A DNA stretch of 64,000 nt from Parelaphostrongylus tenuis (taxonomy: Eukaryota > Nematoda > Chromadorea > Rhabditida > Metastrongylidae), in NCBI GenBank assembly GCA_019055375.1, contig JAHQIW010004432.1:1-64000 (forward strand). Direction: 5' to 3'. A program made the position numbers and the translations under genes. This document shows, piece by piece, positions 20,765-32,789 of the stretch. The notes beneath the pieces were generated by a model. The model worked only from the letters and a program-made list of their open reading frames with translations, ran no database searches and was not told the DNA's origin. Within the stretch, counting starts at the first letter, position 1. Every line of letters starts with the position of its first letter.

Positions 20765-21395
20765 AGGCCTAGTTTTGTGAAAGCTGCAGTCAGTACATTT
20801 GGCCACTAAGGACGACACATCAGTGAAGTAGGAGTGATGATGATCAGATCTATTTTGCTTCTAACATTAAAATCGTAAGTTATTGGAAGCCATAGTAAGA
20901 GGTGATTCAAATAAACACAGGTGACTGGAAGTCACCCTTTCTGCATATTTTAGAACTTGTAAGTACTAAATTTATTTTTTTTCGCTCAGGAATTTAGATA
21001 ATTTTTCTTCTTTCGCCAATGCCATAAGATTTTGTGATAATGCCTCGATGGTGTACATTTTGAAAATTCTCCATATAGCGATGTATATATTCAGGATTTT
21101 ACTTCACTTATATATAACTGTGTGAGATTATCTGCATGCGCCCTGAAATTAGTATCTCTCGAGGGATAACAAAAAACCAAATGTGGTTCAGCTGTCTTAA
21201 ATCATTAGCAGTAGTTCACAACTTGAATTTGTACTTGAGTGGTCTCTACAGTTACCGCGTTTCAACAATTTCGGATTATTTCACGATAATTCTGCGGAAT
21301 GTATGGTGAATAATTTTTAAGTTAAATTAAACATTAGTAGTACATAAATACGGAAGTTTTTTCAAGGACTGTCTATTGCATATTAACTCTTTTCG
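20765..21395. other. No gene recognised
   Basis: AT-rich, no splice-bounded frame, no repeat identified by eye. Confidence 0.4.
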
Positions 21396-21469
21396 ATTTT
21401 GAGGGTCATAGACCGACATATTTTTTATGGAGAAGAGAGTTGTTATGAGACGCAATCTCGGAGACGCGA

Positions 21470-21720
21470 AAAAGGCTTAGCCACCTTTCCAGTCAGTTTC
21501 AGTTTCTATGCGTACACGGTTGTGTTACATCTTACAACTGTAAAATTGCTCTCAACGGCTTATCTACGTCGAAACTCAGGTATGAGTTCAACCGCGTTCT
21601 ATCTGACGGTTTGTGCTATCTCTTCGCCAACGAGGTCCTTAGTCCTCAAATTCTCTTCCTGCGATATAAGGCCTAGAAGCCAGCGGAGGCTGACATTTTC
21701 TCATTTTCTAAGTATATTTG
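21470..21720 (-). repeat. SINE-like repeat, minus orientation
   Basis: Reverse-complement copy of 18800-19030, from ttagccacctttccag to gcgatataaggcctaga, including gctctcaacggcttatctac and ccaacgaggtcctta. Confidence 0.6.
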
Positions 21721-21939
21721 ATTTTCGCCGAAGAAAGTTTGGTCAGTCAAACTGGTGAAATTAGATGAAATTTCTTCTAAAATGCTTATACGCAGTTTGA
21801 ATTTGGTAATTTCAAGTAGTCACTCTAACGATGTGATATCTTAGGAGTAAGATGAATGAAAAGTTATCTCCCTGAATCTCTCACCTTAGCTGCTTTATAA
21901 CCTTTTGACTGGGTTCTGCATCAGAGGTCCAGCGTTAAC

Positions 21940-22665
21940 ACGCAGTAAGATAATTTTATCTTGTCTTACGGCACATTCTGGTCGTTTTATTTGCAATTCA
22001 TCATTTAATTTGATTAATTGTTATTAATAAAGTTCTGCATTAACCGTCACATCAGATTTCAGAACTCGTGATAGGGAAAGTTTTTCTGATTCTAGAGAAT
22101 GCACAACTAATATTCTTTCCAAGAATTCTGCTTTGCAGTCGACATAGTTGCTTGTCCGGGGTAGGCCAAATAACGTTTAAGCTTCGAATTGTGAGAAAAA
22201 ATCCAGTTTCCTCCTCCGATTACTATGAGATGCAAAGAAGTCTTTCATTTGGCCTTAGCGCTTTTCTTAAAAATTCTACATAAAAGTCAGAGATTCCCAC
22301 GAAGGGCGTTTTTCAGGCACACCTTTTTTTAGGTAATTTTCATGGGTTAATTTAAAGTGAACGGCCGACGACGAACAGGTAGACTTTTGCATCGCATAGT
22401 AATCGAAGACGAAAGTTTTGAAGCGAAAACGATGATGAATCGACCTTAGACAAAACAAAATTTGACTGCATAGAGTAATTCCTGTGAAGAAGTTTAAGTG
22501 TGCATTTGGTAGGACTAAAAAGGCGTTCTCTATTACGAGCTTATGGAGTCTGACGAAACGCTTAGTCCAGCACTTTATCAACAACCATTAACCAAATTAA
22601 ACAATAAATTGCAAATAAAATGACCACATTGGGTCGCACGACACGACAAAATGATATTGTGCATG
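21940..22665. mobile_element. Foldback element, ~330-bp arms, almost no loop
   Basis: 21940-22290 and 22300-22665 are inverted copies. For example, ggtcgttttatttgcaattc is matched by gcaataaattgcaaataaaatgacc, and ttactatgagatgcaaa by tttgcatcgcatagtaa. The centre (about 22290-22300) has nearly no spacer. No coding. A large hairpin of this form is typical of MITE/foldback amplification or of inverted duplication at a break. Confidence 0.75.
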
Positions 22666-22669
22666 TCAA

Positions 22670-23380
22670 CCCCAACTTCATGTTAACAAAACGTAATAAA
22701 AACAGTCATAGAAGAGATAAGGTGTGGGATAAACGTTCTGCCTTGACCCGCCTTATTCTCTCGAGATCGTATCGTCAGATTACCACTTAAAATTATCAAA
22801 TTCAAATTACACAATGCAAATCAGAACAATTTTACGGAATTCTACCAGTAAGCCTAACAGTATGCAAAATTGCCAAAACTCTCGGCATCGTCTTGATGCC
22901 TAAAAGGAACAAATAAATGTTCGATCACATTCGCTGACAAGAATTTCTCATAGTAATGTTACCAACCAATCGAAAGCGTGCATCTTTAGCTAGAGCAGCA
23001 CTTTACCGGTTTTTCCAAACAATTTTAATAGCGCTGTAAATTCCAAAATAAAATTATATTTCACACGGGTATCAGTTTTTTTTATCTCACCTAAATTTTG
23101 CTGGATGAAGCTCCTTCCTTAGGCTTCTAGTACTCTTTTGATAGCACAAGTCTCAAAGAACTCAAAAATGTGTTTGCTTTTTGGAAAAGCTTTTTTAATG
23201 GTGCTTTATGGAGAAGAAAACTTTGGGTTTTATATCCCGCTGGACAAAGCTCTTTCTTAAGACTATTAGCAATTATTCGATAGCGTCAAATACAATATAG
23301 CCGCTGCTGTGCTTATTTTCTGCAAAGACCGTTTCATTGCAGTGCACTGAAAAAAAGATCGAGCTTCACAAATTAGGTGA
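22670..23380. other. No gene recognised; dispersed-repeat pieces
   Basis: Contains an inverted piece of the dispersed repeat around 23020-23070 (aatagcgctgtaaat, tttcacac) and otherwise nothing supportable. Confidence 0.4.
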
Positions 23381-23429
23381 GCTTGTTTACCGGGTAATCT
23401 ACGGACAGGAGAGGAGCGATCGATTGATG

Positions 23430-23790
23430 TCCTGACCGCTAGATATGAAGTATGCAGTTGTTTTCAACTGGAAATTTTTTCTCCGCTCTGAGAGAAACTC
23501 CAGATTAACGATGGACTCAGATACTACGGGATATTTTCTACGAGAGAGACTACGAGAGAGAACACACGTCCATATGCTCGTCGTATTTTCAGCGATTTAT
23601 GCCCGTGATAAAATTAAGCTGGTGGCGGGTGTGAAACGTAATTTCAATTCAGATGCTACAGCGCTATAAAAAGTCTTTTGCAAAAAACGACCATACAAGG
23701 TGCTAGGGAGACATCAAAGCTTTCAAATGAAAACCACAGCTCTTGTGAAAATTCCTTATACAGCAAATAAGGTTGAATATTCGTTTGTTC
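23430..23790 (+). repeat. Dispersed repeat copy (GCTACAGCGCTATAAA family)
   Basis: ttttctccgctctgagag...aaactccag, then ggtgtgaaacgtaatttc, gatgctacagcgctataaa and aaaaaacgacc. The same order occurs at 34530-34810, with parts at 8120, 11500, 14340, 26500, 54650 and, inverted, 33950-34110. Non-autonomous element of unknown class. Confidence 0.6.
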
Positions 23791-24079
23791 CCTTATAAGT
23801 GAATTGCACCAATAACGGTTACGATTCTAGCGTAATCATTGAATGGAAAGTAGTTTTGAGACCGTGTTCCTTCGTGAGATTGTATGATGCTGTGCATCTA
23901 CTGTTATGGCTTGAGATAACAGCATTCCACCCATCTGCAAACCGTATCAATAATACCTCCTCTTCATATCTTTTGTGTATATGTAGTGGTCCTCGGACAT
24001 GTATAATTTCAAGGGACACATCGTCCATAAGGTGACCAACATATGTGTTAACTGTCAATGATTTCTTAATGCTCACAAA

Positions 24080-24330
24080 AATCTTGTATAACAGCGCTTC
24101 ATATTCGTAGCCAACAACCCGTGATATGATTATTTATCTATCATATAATTTCATACTGTAAAAGATACTTTACCACTGCTAGTGCTATTGGTTGCTCTCT
24201 ATGTAACCATTACCTTTTGCGCACGTTGCTCTCTATATTTTTCGCAACTAAGGTCTTGTTATTGCTATTTTGCTATCATGGTATCACCACTGTTGCAAAT
24301 AAGCAATTTAATGAGCAATTTTAAGATTTT
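24080..24330 (+). repeat. Direct repeat, LTR-like tail (copy b)
   Basis: Second copy of 16140-16400, ending caccactgttgcaaataagc. Confidence 0.45.
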
Positions 24331-24739
24331 TTTCTATGGTCACAACTAAAAGTTTTGCGAGTTGTACATGACTGACATCCTATAGCGTGAATGCGCCGAA
24401 GACAACAATTGGCTAAAGAATCAAACATTACCTACAGTCACTTTTGTGAAATCAGCTGCGCTCCCTATTGTAACCTCTATAAGTAATGCACAAAAAAATA
24501 AGCATTGATTATCGCCTTGTATCATTAGCAATTACTGAGAACTTTCTAACTATACGGTTGATTGATCGAACAAGTTAAAGCAGAACATCAGATATTTTTA
24601 TGGCTTCTTTTATTCTGAAGAAGGAATGCTTCAGAATCTATAAGCTGAAAAGGTAGCAAAGAAAAATTGAACTTCTTTCAACTGAAAATCGCCGAATGCT
24701 TTAATCTGAACGGCGAGCCTCTTTTTCACTGACATATGG

Positions 24740-24920
24740 GCCCAATTATCACGCGTCCACTGTTGTGATACAGGCACACCTATACAAGCTTTCTCAACGA
24801 CTTATTTACCTGTAAACACAGACGAGAATTGAACACTGGTTCCATTTTTGCCAACGGATTGTGTCACTTTTACACCACCGTCGTCCTTGATCCGTCATCT
24901 CTCGTTTTAGATACAAGGTA
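24740..24920 (-). repeat. SINE-like repeat, diverged copy
   Basis: Same order of blocks as 21470-21700: ttctcaacgacttattta, gagaattgaacact and gtcacttttacaccaccgtcgtcctt. It is the oldest-looking of three copies. Confidence 0.45.
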
Positions 24921-25542
24921 TCAAAGTCGTCAGCATTCATTTATAAGTGGTCAATGTCCAATTCCGATTCAACTTCCGTTTGAAGATACAACGTTTCCAT
25001 ATCACTCAGCAGTCATGAATACGTTATTACTACATCTTACCATTACTATAAGAGCAGTATTTCAGATGTCCACTAAACGTGGAGAATTGTCTTTTGACCC
25101 CTGATCGGCGGCTGTAGAAATCGATGGGCGCGGAGCAACACAAGCGAATTTCGCTATTTGATTGAGGTTTCTTTTTGCTGTTTTGCAATAATTTATTAAC
25201 ATTTTGCATTAACTTGACAGAAAAAGATTTTCTCTTTTTGATCGTATGATCTTGGTTTAGATACATACGTCTTTTACAGAGAAAAACGTTGGTTTGTTAC
25301 GGAAATGTGCTGAATGTGACAATTAATTAACTGTTTTGCATTGTATGGAGGAGATCACAATGAAAAAATATAATTTTGATCTACCGTAGTTTTATACAGA
25401 AACAAAGAGCTACCATGGCAAATAAAAATTGAAAACAAAAAACAATAAGTAATTTACAATAAAAATAATAATGCTGCTCTATTCGATACTAGTTCATCGA
25501 TAACTCTCCCTATGACTAAGATTATATCAATCATTCGCTTAC

Positions 25543-25731
25543 TTCCAATTTTTCAGATTTGAGGTATGCGAGACAGGGGTAAGTATTTATGGATAGTAGA
25601 AGAATTCTGAGCGGTAACAGACAGCCGTATTTGAATAGAAGGGTTAGAACATCGGCATTATGCAAACTATTGGGCAGAAACATGTTTCTCCAGAGAGGTA
25701 AACTCAGTGCTTCTCTCTCATCCGCACCCAT
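25543..25731 (-). CDS. Candidate first exon, unidentified
   Basis: Begins with a real ATG at 25731 and ends in phase 0 at a consensus donor (GAA then gtaagcg). The 63 residues run MGADEREALSLPLWRNMFLP ... LLFKYGCLLPLRILLLSINT ... KSEKLE, with a hydrophobic Leu-rich middle that could be a membrane segment. No downstream exon was matched in phase and no family was recognised. Confidence 0.4.
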
Positions 25732-25739
25732 ATTCCAAT

Positions 25740-26800
25740 AAAGTATTTTTTTATTCGTTTTCGCGGATTTAGTAATTGTTCGACAGCTTGAATATCAAAA
25801 ATCTGAAGTTTTATCATTTATGCGCTTTCTATATATCATGCTGTAGAGGTGAACTAAATTTTTCTGTACTTATGTGTTAGATGGCGACAAATGCTTAAGT
25901 CAGCTTCATTCGCTGGTCAGGATCTTTTCTTAGAAGTGTGAATGATCATTTTAAAGCTAAAAGCATTCGCTACAAGTACGCGTCGCCGGTATTTTAGATC
26001 ACCCTTCCATGTCGCTGTAGCATACAGAATAAAATTTCGTTTCTCATTCACCATTCGCCTTCACTTTTGCCACGAGTATAAATCGCTGGGAGAACGAAAA
26101 GCATTTCTGCGTGTAGACAGTTTTCCGTAGCATCAGGAATATTCATGTGATGAAAACACCCAAATTGAGTAACAATATTTCAAACGCGATCGGTCGTTCC
26201 GCCCCGGCTCCTTTTCTTCGCTTCTTGAGTTCGCCGGTAAGCAAAGTCGTCGAAATGGTTCATAGCTGAGTATAATGTAAAGACAAGTCACAGCAACGAG
26301 TTTCTAATAGATAATCGTTTAATCTACCGCATTGTACGTTAAAACGACAGCAACTATTGTTATTTTCAAAGAGTTTTTTTGCCTCATCGCCAGAAACTTT
26401 AGAAAAAGCGCGTGATTTTGACACAACGGAGAATTTTGTACAAGCTGACATTCTTTTGGCGCTTCTAGTTAGTACTCGTGGTAAAAAACGAAGGCGAAAT
26501 TCAAGTGAGAAATAGATTTCTTCCTGGATGCTACACGATTATGGAAGGGTGTTCCAAAACCGGCGATAGATCTTTATAGGCAGACACTTAATCTTTCGAA
26601 TAACTACAAATACTCTATAAAAATTGCCTGTTCAACGAATGAGAGTAGCTCAAATATATTTCATCGCTTGAAATACAAGTACTTATTTTTCCTTTACACG
26701 CAAGCATCATTCGCTAGAGAGAGGTATCCATTCAAATTTCCAGTAACCATTCGATAGCCCCAATCTCAGCATTTTCAATTATGAGCATGGCATTTGTGAA
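25740..26800. other. No gene recognised; dispersed-repeat copy
   Basis: 26390-26650 carries an old copy of the GCTACAGCGCTATAAA family (gatgctacacgattatgg, ccaaaaccggcga). Nothing else is supportable. Confidence 0.4.
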
Positions 26801-26809
26801 GAACGTTTT

Positions 26810-26955
26810 AATCTGTTGTTACAGCTAAGAGATCATTGAGTTTCGTACTCGGGGCCGTGTCGGTCGCGCTGTGCAATTTAGATGCGGCGTTCGGTGCGCG
26901 CCTAGTGTAAAGCTCAATGTTCTTTTAGCTGTAACGACGAATTAAGAAGTCTCCC
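26810..26955. repeat. Small palindromic element, GC-rich centre
   Basis: aatctgttgttacagctaag pairs with cttttagctgtaacgacgaatt. The arms are about 45 bp, with gatcattgagtttcgtactc opposite its inverted partner. The centre (about 26855-26905) is unusually GC- and CpG-rich for this region. Confidence 0.6.
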
Positions 26956-26959
26956 TCAA

Positions 26960-28145
26960 AAAGCAAGCATATGCTTGAGATTTTTAGTTTAAAATGTCGA
27001 GATCTATGTTGTCGAAGAAATGTTAAATTTTTTGAGGTAGAGCGTTACTTTTTGAAAGATGCTCAAGTGTTTAATAACAAATTCTCTTTTCTCTTACAGT
27101 TTAATACAGAGACTTTCAAAAATGAAGTACATCTTTTAAATTTTGGCATTTGAGATGTTTTGTAGCAGCTAAAGGTCTTAAAAAAGCGAAAAATACTCTT
27201 TTTTGAATATGGGTGCTGATAGGAGATGTACCGTGTCATGTCCAACGATGAACGCGCACTCTTCCTACACATACTAGAGCTATATATTAGAAATCTTCCA
27301 CGTAATCAGCTATTCGAGCTGTTCAGTTGTAGAGAATGTGTTTTCAAGCTACGTTCTCGCAAGACGAATGAAAGATTTCACACGGCGTTATATGGTAATC
27401 TTTCAAAAATACCAATTTTATTCTCAGAATCGTCGAGATTTGGGCTATCTAATGAGTATTAAAACGTTGGTGAAGATCCGTACAGCCGCCTCAGTAGGGC
27501 AAATGAAGGAATTTGGTGTGGAAAATAGTCTTACTTTAGCTGTTACAAGTTAACAAAAAGCTTTTTTTTAAAGGGTAAACAGGTTTTTAAATTCACAAAA
27601 AATTAAAATTTTGAATGATTACCAAATATCTAGGAAAAAACATTTCTGCTGCGAAAAGGCCTTCAAACAATCGTGTACCAGAGCTGATACACGTCGTTCC
27701 TTAAGTATTAAATAGACGAAATTCAGTCTTCCGACATTGTCAACTAATCGCGATATTTGAATCGTTGACAAAAATTGTCAAAATATTGTTTTTTTTTAGC
27801 AAATTCTTAGCTGTAAAGGATAGAGTATGAGAATCGACATTTGATAAAGTGTCCATTACGAATGATTCAAAGTTACGGTAGAAGAAGTAGAGCTAAAAAT
27901 GCTTACAACGAAATAGTCAAAAAGAGAATTTGCATTGATAAAAACTCTCATATGCTAATCTCCCCCTTGCTCGTTCCTCCGCCTTTGGGCGCGTACGATA
28001 TTTTCGCCGTATTTTACAATTCGACTACGTTTCATGCTGTTTCTCAGACTTCGAAGAGCTATCAGAGACACGACGGTGCTATGGGCATATAACGGTATGT
28101 CACCGTGGTCGAGACACATATTGTAGTCCTGTGCAACAAATTTCT
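26960..28145. other. No gene assigned
   Basis: An open plus frame at 27226-27462 (MSNDERALFLHILELYIRNL...) is possible coding but lacks a good acceptor and any motif. Confidence 0.3.
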
Positions 28146-28148
28146 CAC

Positions 28149-28306
28149 TGAATTATCCGCAATAACTTCGGCCAGATTGAACAGCTTTTCCATTAGCATG
28201 TGGACTTTCTTGACAAACAAATTGGGATCAATAACTTTATAACTAGTAATCAGTTGAAATAACTGCAAACAATTATCATGGACCCGGTAGTCGAATCTAA
28301 CTACTG
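28149..28306 (-). CDS. Candidate exon, unidentified
   Basis: Acceptor aagaacttcag and donor gtgaga bound a frame reading VRFDYRVHDNCLQLFQLITS then YKVIDPNLFVKKVHMLMEKL then FNLAEVIADNS. The amphipathic, low-stop composition supports coding. No partner exon or domain was identified. Confidence 0.35.
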
Positions 28307-28359
28307 CTGAAGTTCTTGAGACTATCGTGAAAAGCGCAATCAGTGATGAAAGCAAACAT

Positions 28360-30355
28360 CACAAATGAACCTTCTCCAAAATCAAATTTAAATAAGTAGA
28401 TGTCATTAGATCACACACTAATGCTTATCCCAAAGTCAGGGGAAGTTGCTGCAATGTTTTCCAATACGTTTAAAAAAATAGTAGTGCGGTGAGGGTAAAA
28501 TAACCGATGGCCAGTACATGTTGTCTATTACAAGTTTAAGTGTTCGCAAAGATCATGCTCTTTATGGCCTCTGTGAAGCGGTAAAGGTAGTTGGTTATTC
28601 TCCGGAGCGTCAACTCGACTTTACAAATCAGACTTTCTTTCGATGGTTCTCCATGAATGAAGGAGTAGAAGCGTAGCTGAGAATGAAAGATAGAATTACG
28701 CGGTAAAAACGGCGAAGATGGGGCATGTATATCTGATCATTAGGTCAGTTCGATTTCACTGCACCGCAATTTTTTTTACAACATAATAAAAATAAATAGC
28801 CACTATTTATGCTGAGAACGATTTCGAGCAACATGGATGTCATTAACCCTTTCAAGACCACCAGGTGTAATCGCCACGCGCAGTACAAATCGCAGAACCG
28901 GTATGCATTTTCGTTATATGATTAGGGTTTTTTCACCATTTTGGATATAAGTTCGGTGCTCTTTGCAAAACTTCGATACTTTAATATTTTCTCTACGCAC
29001 TCGTATACTTTTGGCACAAATATGACGTTTGTGTTCAAAAAAAGCTCTCTTTTGCCTTGCAGTCACAGTGATGTTGGCATTTTGATAACCGTAATAAGTT
29101 ATGCAAAGAAAATAATGATATGAATTTATCATTTTTTGACACATTTTATTATAAGCGATACTTAAGTGTTATGTTGTGACTAAAGATCGCAAAACAATGC
29201 ATAGCTTCTCAAGAAAAAGCTGTTGCGCAGTGTGCGCGATGCCAGGTCATCTACAATTTTTACCATAATTGAATTTTCAGAGCAAACATTCGCTCATTTT
29301 TAATAAATTATAATTGATTCACACAAAAAAGATAAAAGTTCTTGGTTTCTAGAAGAGTTGTAAGAAGGGTCAATTATATTCAGGAGAACTGGTTACTAAA
29401 GCAGGCTTCCCGTCTCATCATTGTTTCAGCAAATCCAAGTTTTATCAAAAGCCAGCTATTTTTCAAAAATCTACACTTTTTGAGCTATCGAACGATGATT
29501 AAAACTCTATTCTAAGTCCAAGCATAAACGACAGTGAAGCATGCAAAGCACTCCGGAAGCGAGACGCAACGTTTCTTCATCGTTTTTACAGCTCATTGAT
29601 AACCTACATTTGCTGTTTGAATCAAAAACTAAGCCCATATTTGAAATTATCGTTTCTCAAGCTAACGACTATTTACCAAAGCTTTTAAAAAATTCTTAGT
29701 TCTGTGGAAAAACCATGTATGCACGAGTGCAAATCACACTGTTTACTCTGGAGGAAAAAATGCAGTATTCCCTTTGTTGCTACAGATCAGTGGAAAAGCA
29801 CTCTTAGGAGTCAAAAATACCGCGATTCGCAATTTTCTCAGCTAGCGACTGACTACTCAAATTTCAACGAAAATTCTATAGTCGCCACGAAAACCACGAA
29901 AATGTGCGTGTACCATGAGTGGTACACGTGGCCCTGAAGGGTCAGAGCCTAGGTAAACTCTCTTGCTATGAGATTTGATTTGTGGAGAAATTTTGTTGAC
30001 CGTGCTTGCTCACACCATAGATTCTGCTCTGTGTGATAGTTTCCAGAGTCTTTATAGTTGCATTGTTTCTGCACGTAGATTCATGAGAACTGCTTGCAAT
30101 CATTTCATTTAGTGATTGACAATAAAGTTAGTAAGCGTAAATAATCGCTGCAGGAATATATGTATTAACTGAATAATTGCCCAATCTAGCCAAAGGTACT
30201 ATGGATTTCAATTGACCTTCTTCACTCAAAGAATATGGTTAGCTATCGAAATAAATAGCATGTTTTATCAAAATGACGTTTGTCGTTCGATCTTTGAATA
30301 GCAAAATTTTGTTTATAAGGGAAAATTGTGACATCCTCTGTAAATCTCCACATTT
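28360..30355. other. No gene recognised
   Basis: AT-rich, probably intronic or intergenic. Short frames at 28914-29144 and 29704-29937 carry no motif or splice support. Confidence 0.4.
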
Positions 30356-30359
30356 TCAG

Positions 30360-30539
30360 GTGCATGCGCGTATGAATTCCTGCCTCGACCCCGTCTTATA
30401 TGCCTTGATGTCGAAGATAGTTAGAAAAGGCATGGGGCTTTTTTCTACCCCAGTCACAATTTTGCACATTGTCGTAGTATTAAATTCTAGTGAGGCACCA
30501 AAAAACAGTCAACAAATCTTGCTGACTAGTATCCTCTAA
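30360..30539 (+). CDS. Candidate exon: GPCR transmembrane helix 7
   Basis: After a strong acceptor (ctccacattttcag) the phase-0 frame reads VHARMNSCLDPVLYALMSKI then VRKG. The NSCLDPVLY block is the TM7 NPxxY-type motif (D/NPxxY) of rhodopsin-family G-protein-coupled receptors, and MSKIVRKG resembles the start of helix 8. The family binds extracellular ligands, often peptides, and signals through G proteins. The donor is unclear: gttaga right after KI, a weaker site later, or read-through to TAA at 30537-30539. TM1-TM6 exons were not found upstream in the window. Confidence 0.5.
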   Translation: MHARMNSCLDPVLYALMSKIVRKGMGLFSTPVTILHIVVVLNSSEAPKNSQQILLTSIL

Positions 30540-30619
30540 TTAATATACCTGTTTGGTAATAGCTTTATATGAGTCATCAATTATTTCCCATGTCAACCGG
30601 TTAACCGCGCCGTCGGTTT

Positions 30620-30800
30620 GAATTCACTTTGAGGATAAGCAGCACTGACTCGGTAGAGTGGGAGGCCCACCGCGAGTCATTGTAAAGCCGTATATGCATT
30701 CAATCACCTCAAACGAAGTAAATAATTGGAGAAGAAGGCATGGTGCATCCCTTAGAGATTGATCAGTACCAAAAGCTTTATCCTTATAGCTTTCTAAGTC
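30620..30800 (-). repeat. SINE 3'-type repeat (minus)
   Basis: Inverted copy of 52430-52620: catgccttcttctccaat, cgtttgaggtgattgaatgc and caatgactcgcggtgggcc. It lies in the presumed intron between exons 30360 and 31385. Confidence 0.55.
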
Positions 30801-31384
30801 ATCAACCTTACTGCATTTTAAGTGAAATGATTTGTTCCTTTTCAACTATGACCTTAGCCAAGAGAGATTTTGAGGTCATGACCACCTATATAACTCTACT
30901 TATTTGAAACTCATCAGTTATCTATGGAATACCAAATATGAGGATCATTGAACGTAGAAGATTTTCCAAATACTTGGGGTAGTAGATATAACACATTTGC
31001 GAAGAGATTTCAATGAAACAACGTTTTCATTGAGCAGAAGTTACCGAATGTTAGTCTTTGAGAAATTAAGGACGCTCATGTAAATTTTTGTCAAGAAGTA
31101 ACTTACCAAATCATTTTGTCGGAACTCTATTTCATCCAACTCCTGGGAGGCAAAACAGTTCGTTCATTAGTGAATAGTGAATGCCCATTTAATATGACGT
31201 TGATCTTTTCCTTGCTATCCACAACACTAAAAATGTTAATCTCGAAAAGATCTTAAAAAGAATTACAGTTAAATCTAAATGAATACAGGTTTTGATAGCA
31301 GATGAATTTAGCCTCTAGTTTAATAGTGCATAGTATCGCTAAGGAAAAATAGCTAATATTAATCATGATTTTATTCTCATTCAG

Positions 31385-31456
31385 GTTTCAAACTTGCAAT
31401 CTGCGCTACTGGAAACGAAGTTATCGATCAACACATTTTGCATAGATAATCATATG
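31385..31456 (+). CDS. Exon, possibly GPCR tail
   Basis: Acceptor tattctcattcag, donor gtaagctctt, 72 bp, only the phase-0 frame open: VSNLQSALLETKLSINTFCI then DNHM. It joins in phase to 31812. It could belong to the receptor whose TM7 exon starts at 30360, as cytoplasmic tail; this link is inferred from order, strand and phase only. Confidence 0.5.
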
Positions 31457-31811
31457 GTAAGCTCTTGTCCTTACCTAACATCCATATTCTCATAGCCTTA
31501 CCTGTTTGCAAGTGCGATCAGATAAAGAGCAATATCGATGCTGGGACTTGATATTATCATCTAAAATCCGATCGCTATCACGTTCCAGCTGCTGAATCTA
31601 GTCCCATCTATACCAAAAAATGCAATGTTAGAAGATATCATCTCCTGTTGAGCAATTTGACCTGCTCCTTTGCTAAATAACCGCTCCGCTCTCATACTTT
31701 CGCTCTGTAGTTCGGCCTTTTGAGTGCACCTGTCACTAGTTCCGGTTACTTAGCTCTCTACCTGTTCTCTTAGTTCTCTCACTCAATGCTTACAGCTCTC
31801 TTTACATTTAG

Positions 31812-31889
31812 GAAACTATCAGTGATGAAAGGAACTTGTCCACCTCAACGATGCTGACAGCATGTGATCGTTGGTTTCGAAATTTGTCT
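31812..31889 (+). CDS. Exon, possibly GPCR tail
   Basis: Acceptor ctctttacatttag, donor gtaatatacg, 78 bp, phase 0: ETISDERNLSTSTMLTACDR then WFRNLS. Ser/Thr-rich, compatible with a receptor tail but not diagnostic. Confidence 0.5.
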
Positions 31890-32039
31890 GTAATATACGT
31901 CTTAATTTCATTGTATTCGTCAATTGGATGCTATAAACTTTGTTCAACACAGTGACTGAGAATGGGAAAACAACAATTTGGTATTGAAACTATTTTTTTG
32001 CATGCGTAGACGACATTGCTGTCTTTTGCCTACTGTCAG

Positions 32040-32095
32040 CAATGTTTAATGTGCTTCTCAGCTCAGATGATTGAAGAACTAATTACTTATACTAG
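32040..32095 (+). CDS. Weak candidate exon following 31889
   Basis: Acceptor ttgcctactgtcag, phase 0, reads QCLMCFSAQMIEELITYT and ends at a poor donor (gtcaag). Confidence 0.25.
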
Positions 32096-32289
32096 GTCAA
32101 GCAAAAAATTGTACAAAATTTTTATACGTGTCTTTTTTGACGTCTCCATGTCGCACTTATTAGTTTTGTATATTGCTTGTCAAGTTTATTAATTTTAGCT
32201 TTGAAGTGCCTACTGAACAGTATTATTTGCGTGCGTTCATTTCCGAATATTGGCGAAAAGGCCTGACAATTTTTAAGAGCCATAGATTA

Positions 32290-32690
32290 CATTATTGAGT
32301 GTGAAGGTATTGGCACAGCGAAAACATCGTTCGTTGGCAGATGGTTCAAACGCTTCAAAGGAGACACTTCTGGTCCTGCAGACATCCCTTTTTTGCCGCA
32401 TACGGCTAAGATGGCCAAGGAGAAGCTTGAAAAGTTGGGCAGCGTGGACGTCCACTAGTACTCCGTCGACAGTCCAAACGTTGCTCTATCTAAGCTTGTT
32501 CTTCATCGATCAATGTAATACTTTTTTGAATAATCGCGATGTGAATAATTTAACGCAGCTTAAGAAGCATGTAAGGGATTTTTCAATTCAAAGCAGCATC
32601 AAAAGTACTTTGAGCAGATGCGTAATCTTGCATAGCGTTAGCAGAAACCCGTTCCCAGTGGTGATCTATACTTTGATGAATATGATATAT
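32290..32690 (+). pseudogene. mariner transposase, internally deleted
   Basis: One frame shows GTAKTSFVGRWFKRFKG followed by DTS, as in the second mariner HTH. It is joined, after loss of the catalytic middle, to a C-terminal part (KEKLEKLG, then a STPSTVQ segment where PHPPYSPDLAP is expected, then FLNNRDVNNLTQLKKHVRDF). At least one frameshift separates them. A deletion derivative of a mariner, distinct from the 19.5 kb fragment. Confidence 0.7.
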
Positions 32691-32745
32691 GATCATTTTT
32701 GAGCCACGCATGTCATATGGCCTGTTAAATAAGCTGACTGATAGA

Positions 32746-32789
32746 GCCCGATACACGTGTGTCGACCTTGATCGTCTCGTCAGTCGGGC
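32746..32789 (-). ncRNA. Hammerhead-ribozyme-like motif (minus)
   Basis: Reading the minus strand: stem I GCCCGA/TCGGGC (6 bp), core CTGACGA, stem II GAC/GTC around gatcaag, then GAC where GAA is required (A14 changed to C), stem III ACAC/GTGT and A at the cleavage position. Every element but one matches the consensus; the A14 change should abolish activity of this copy. Confidence 0.6.

Noticed and set aside
27226..27462. Coding-like frame MSNDERALFLHILELYIRNL
   Set aside because: No acceptor, no motif and no partner exon; left unassigned.
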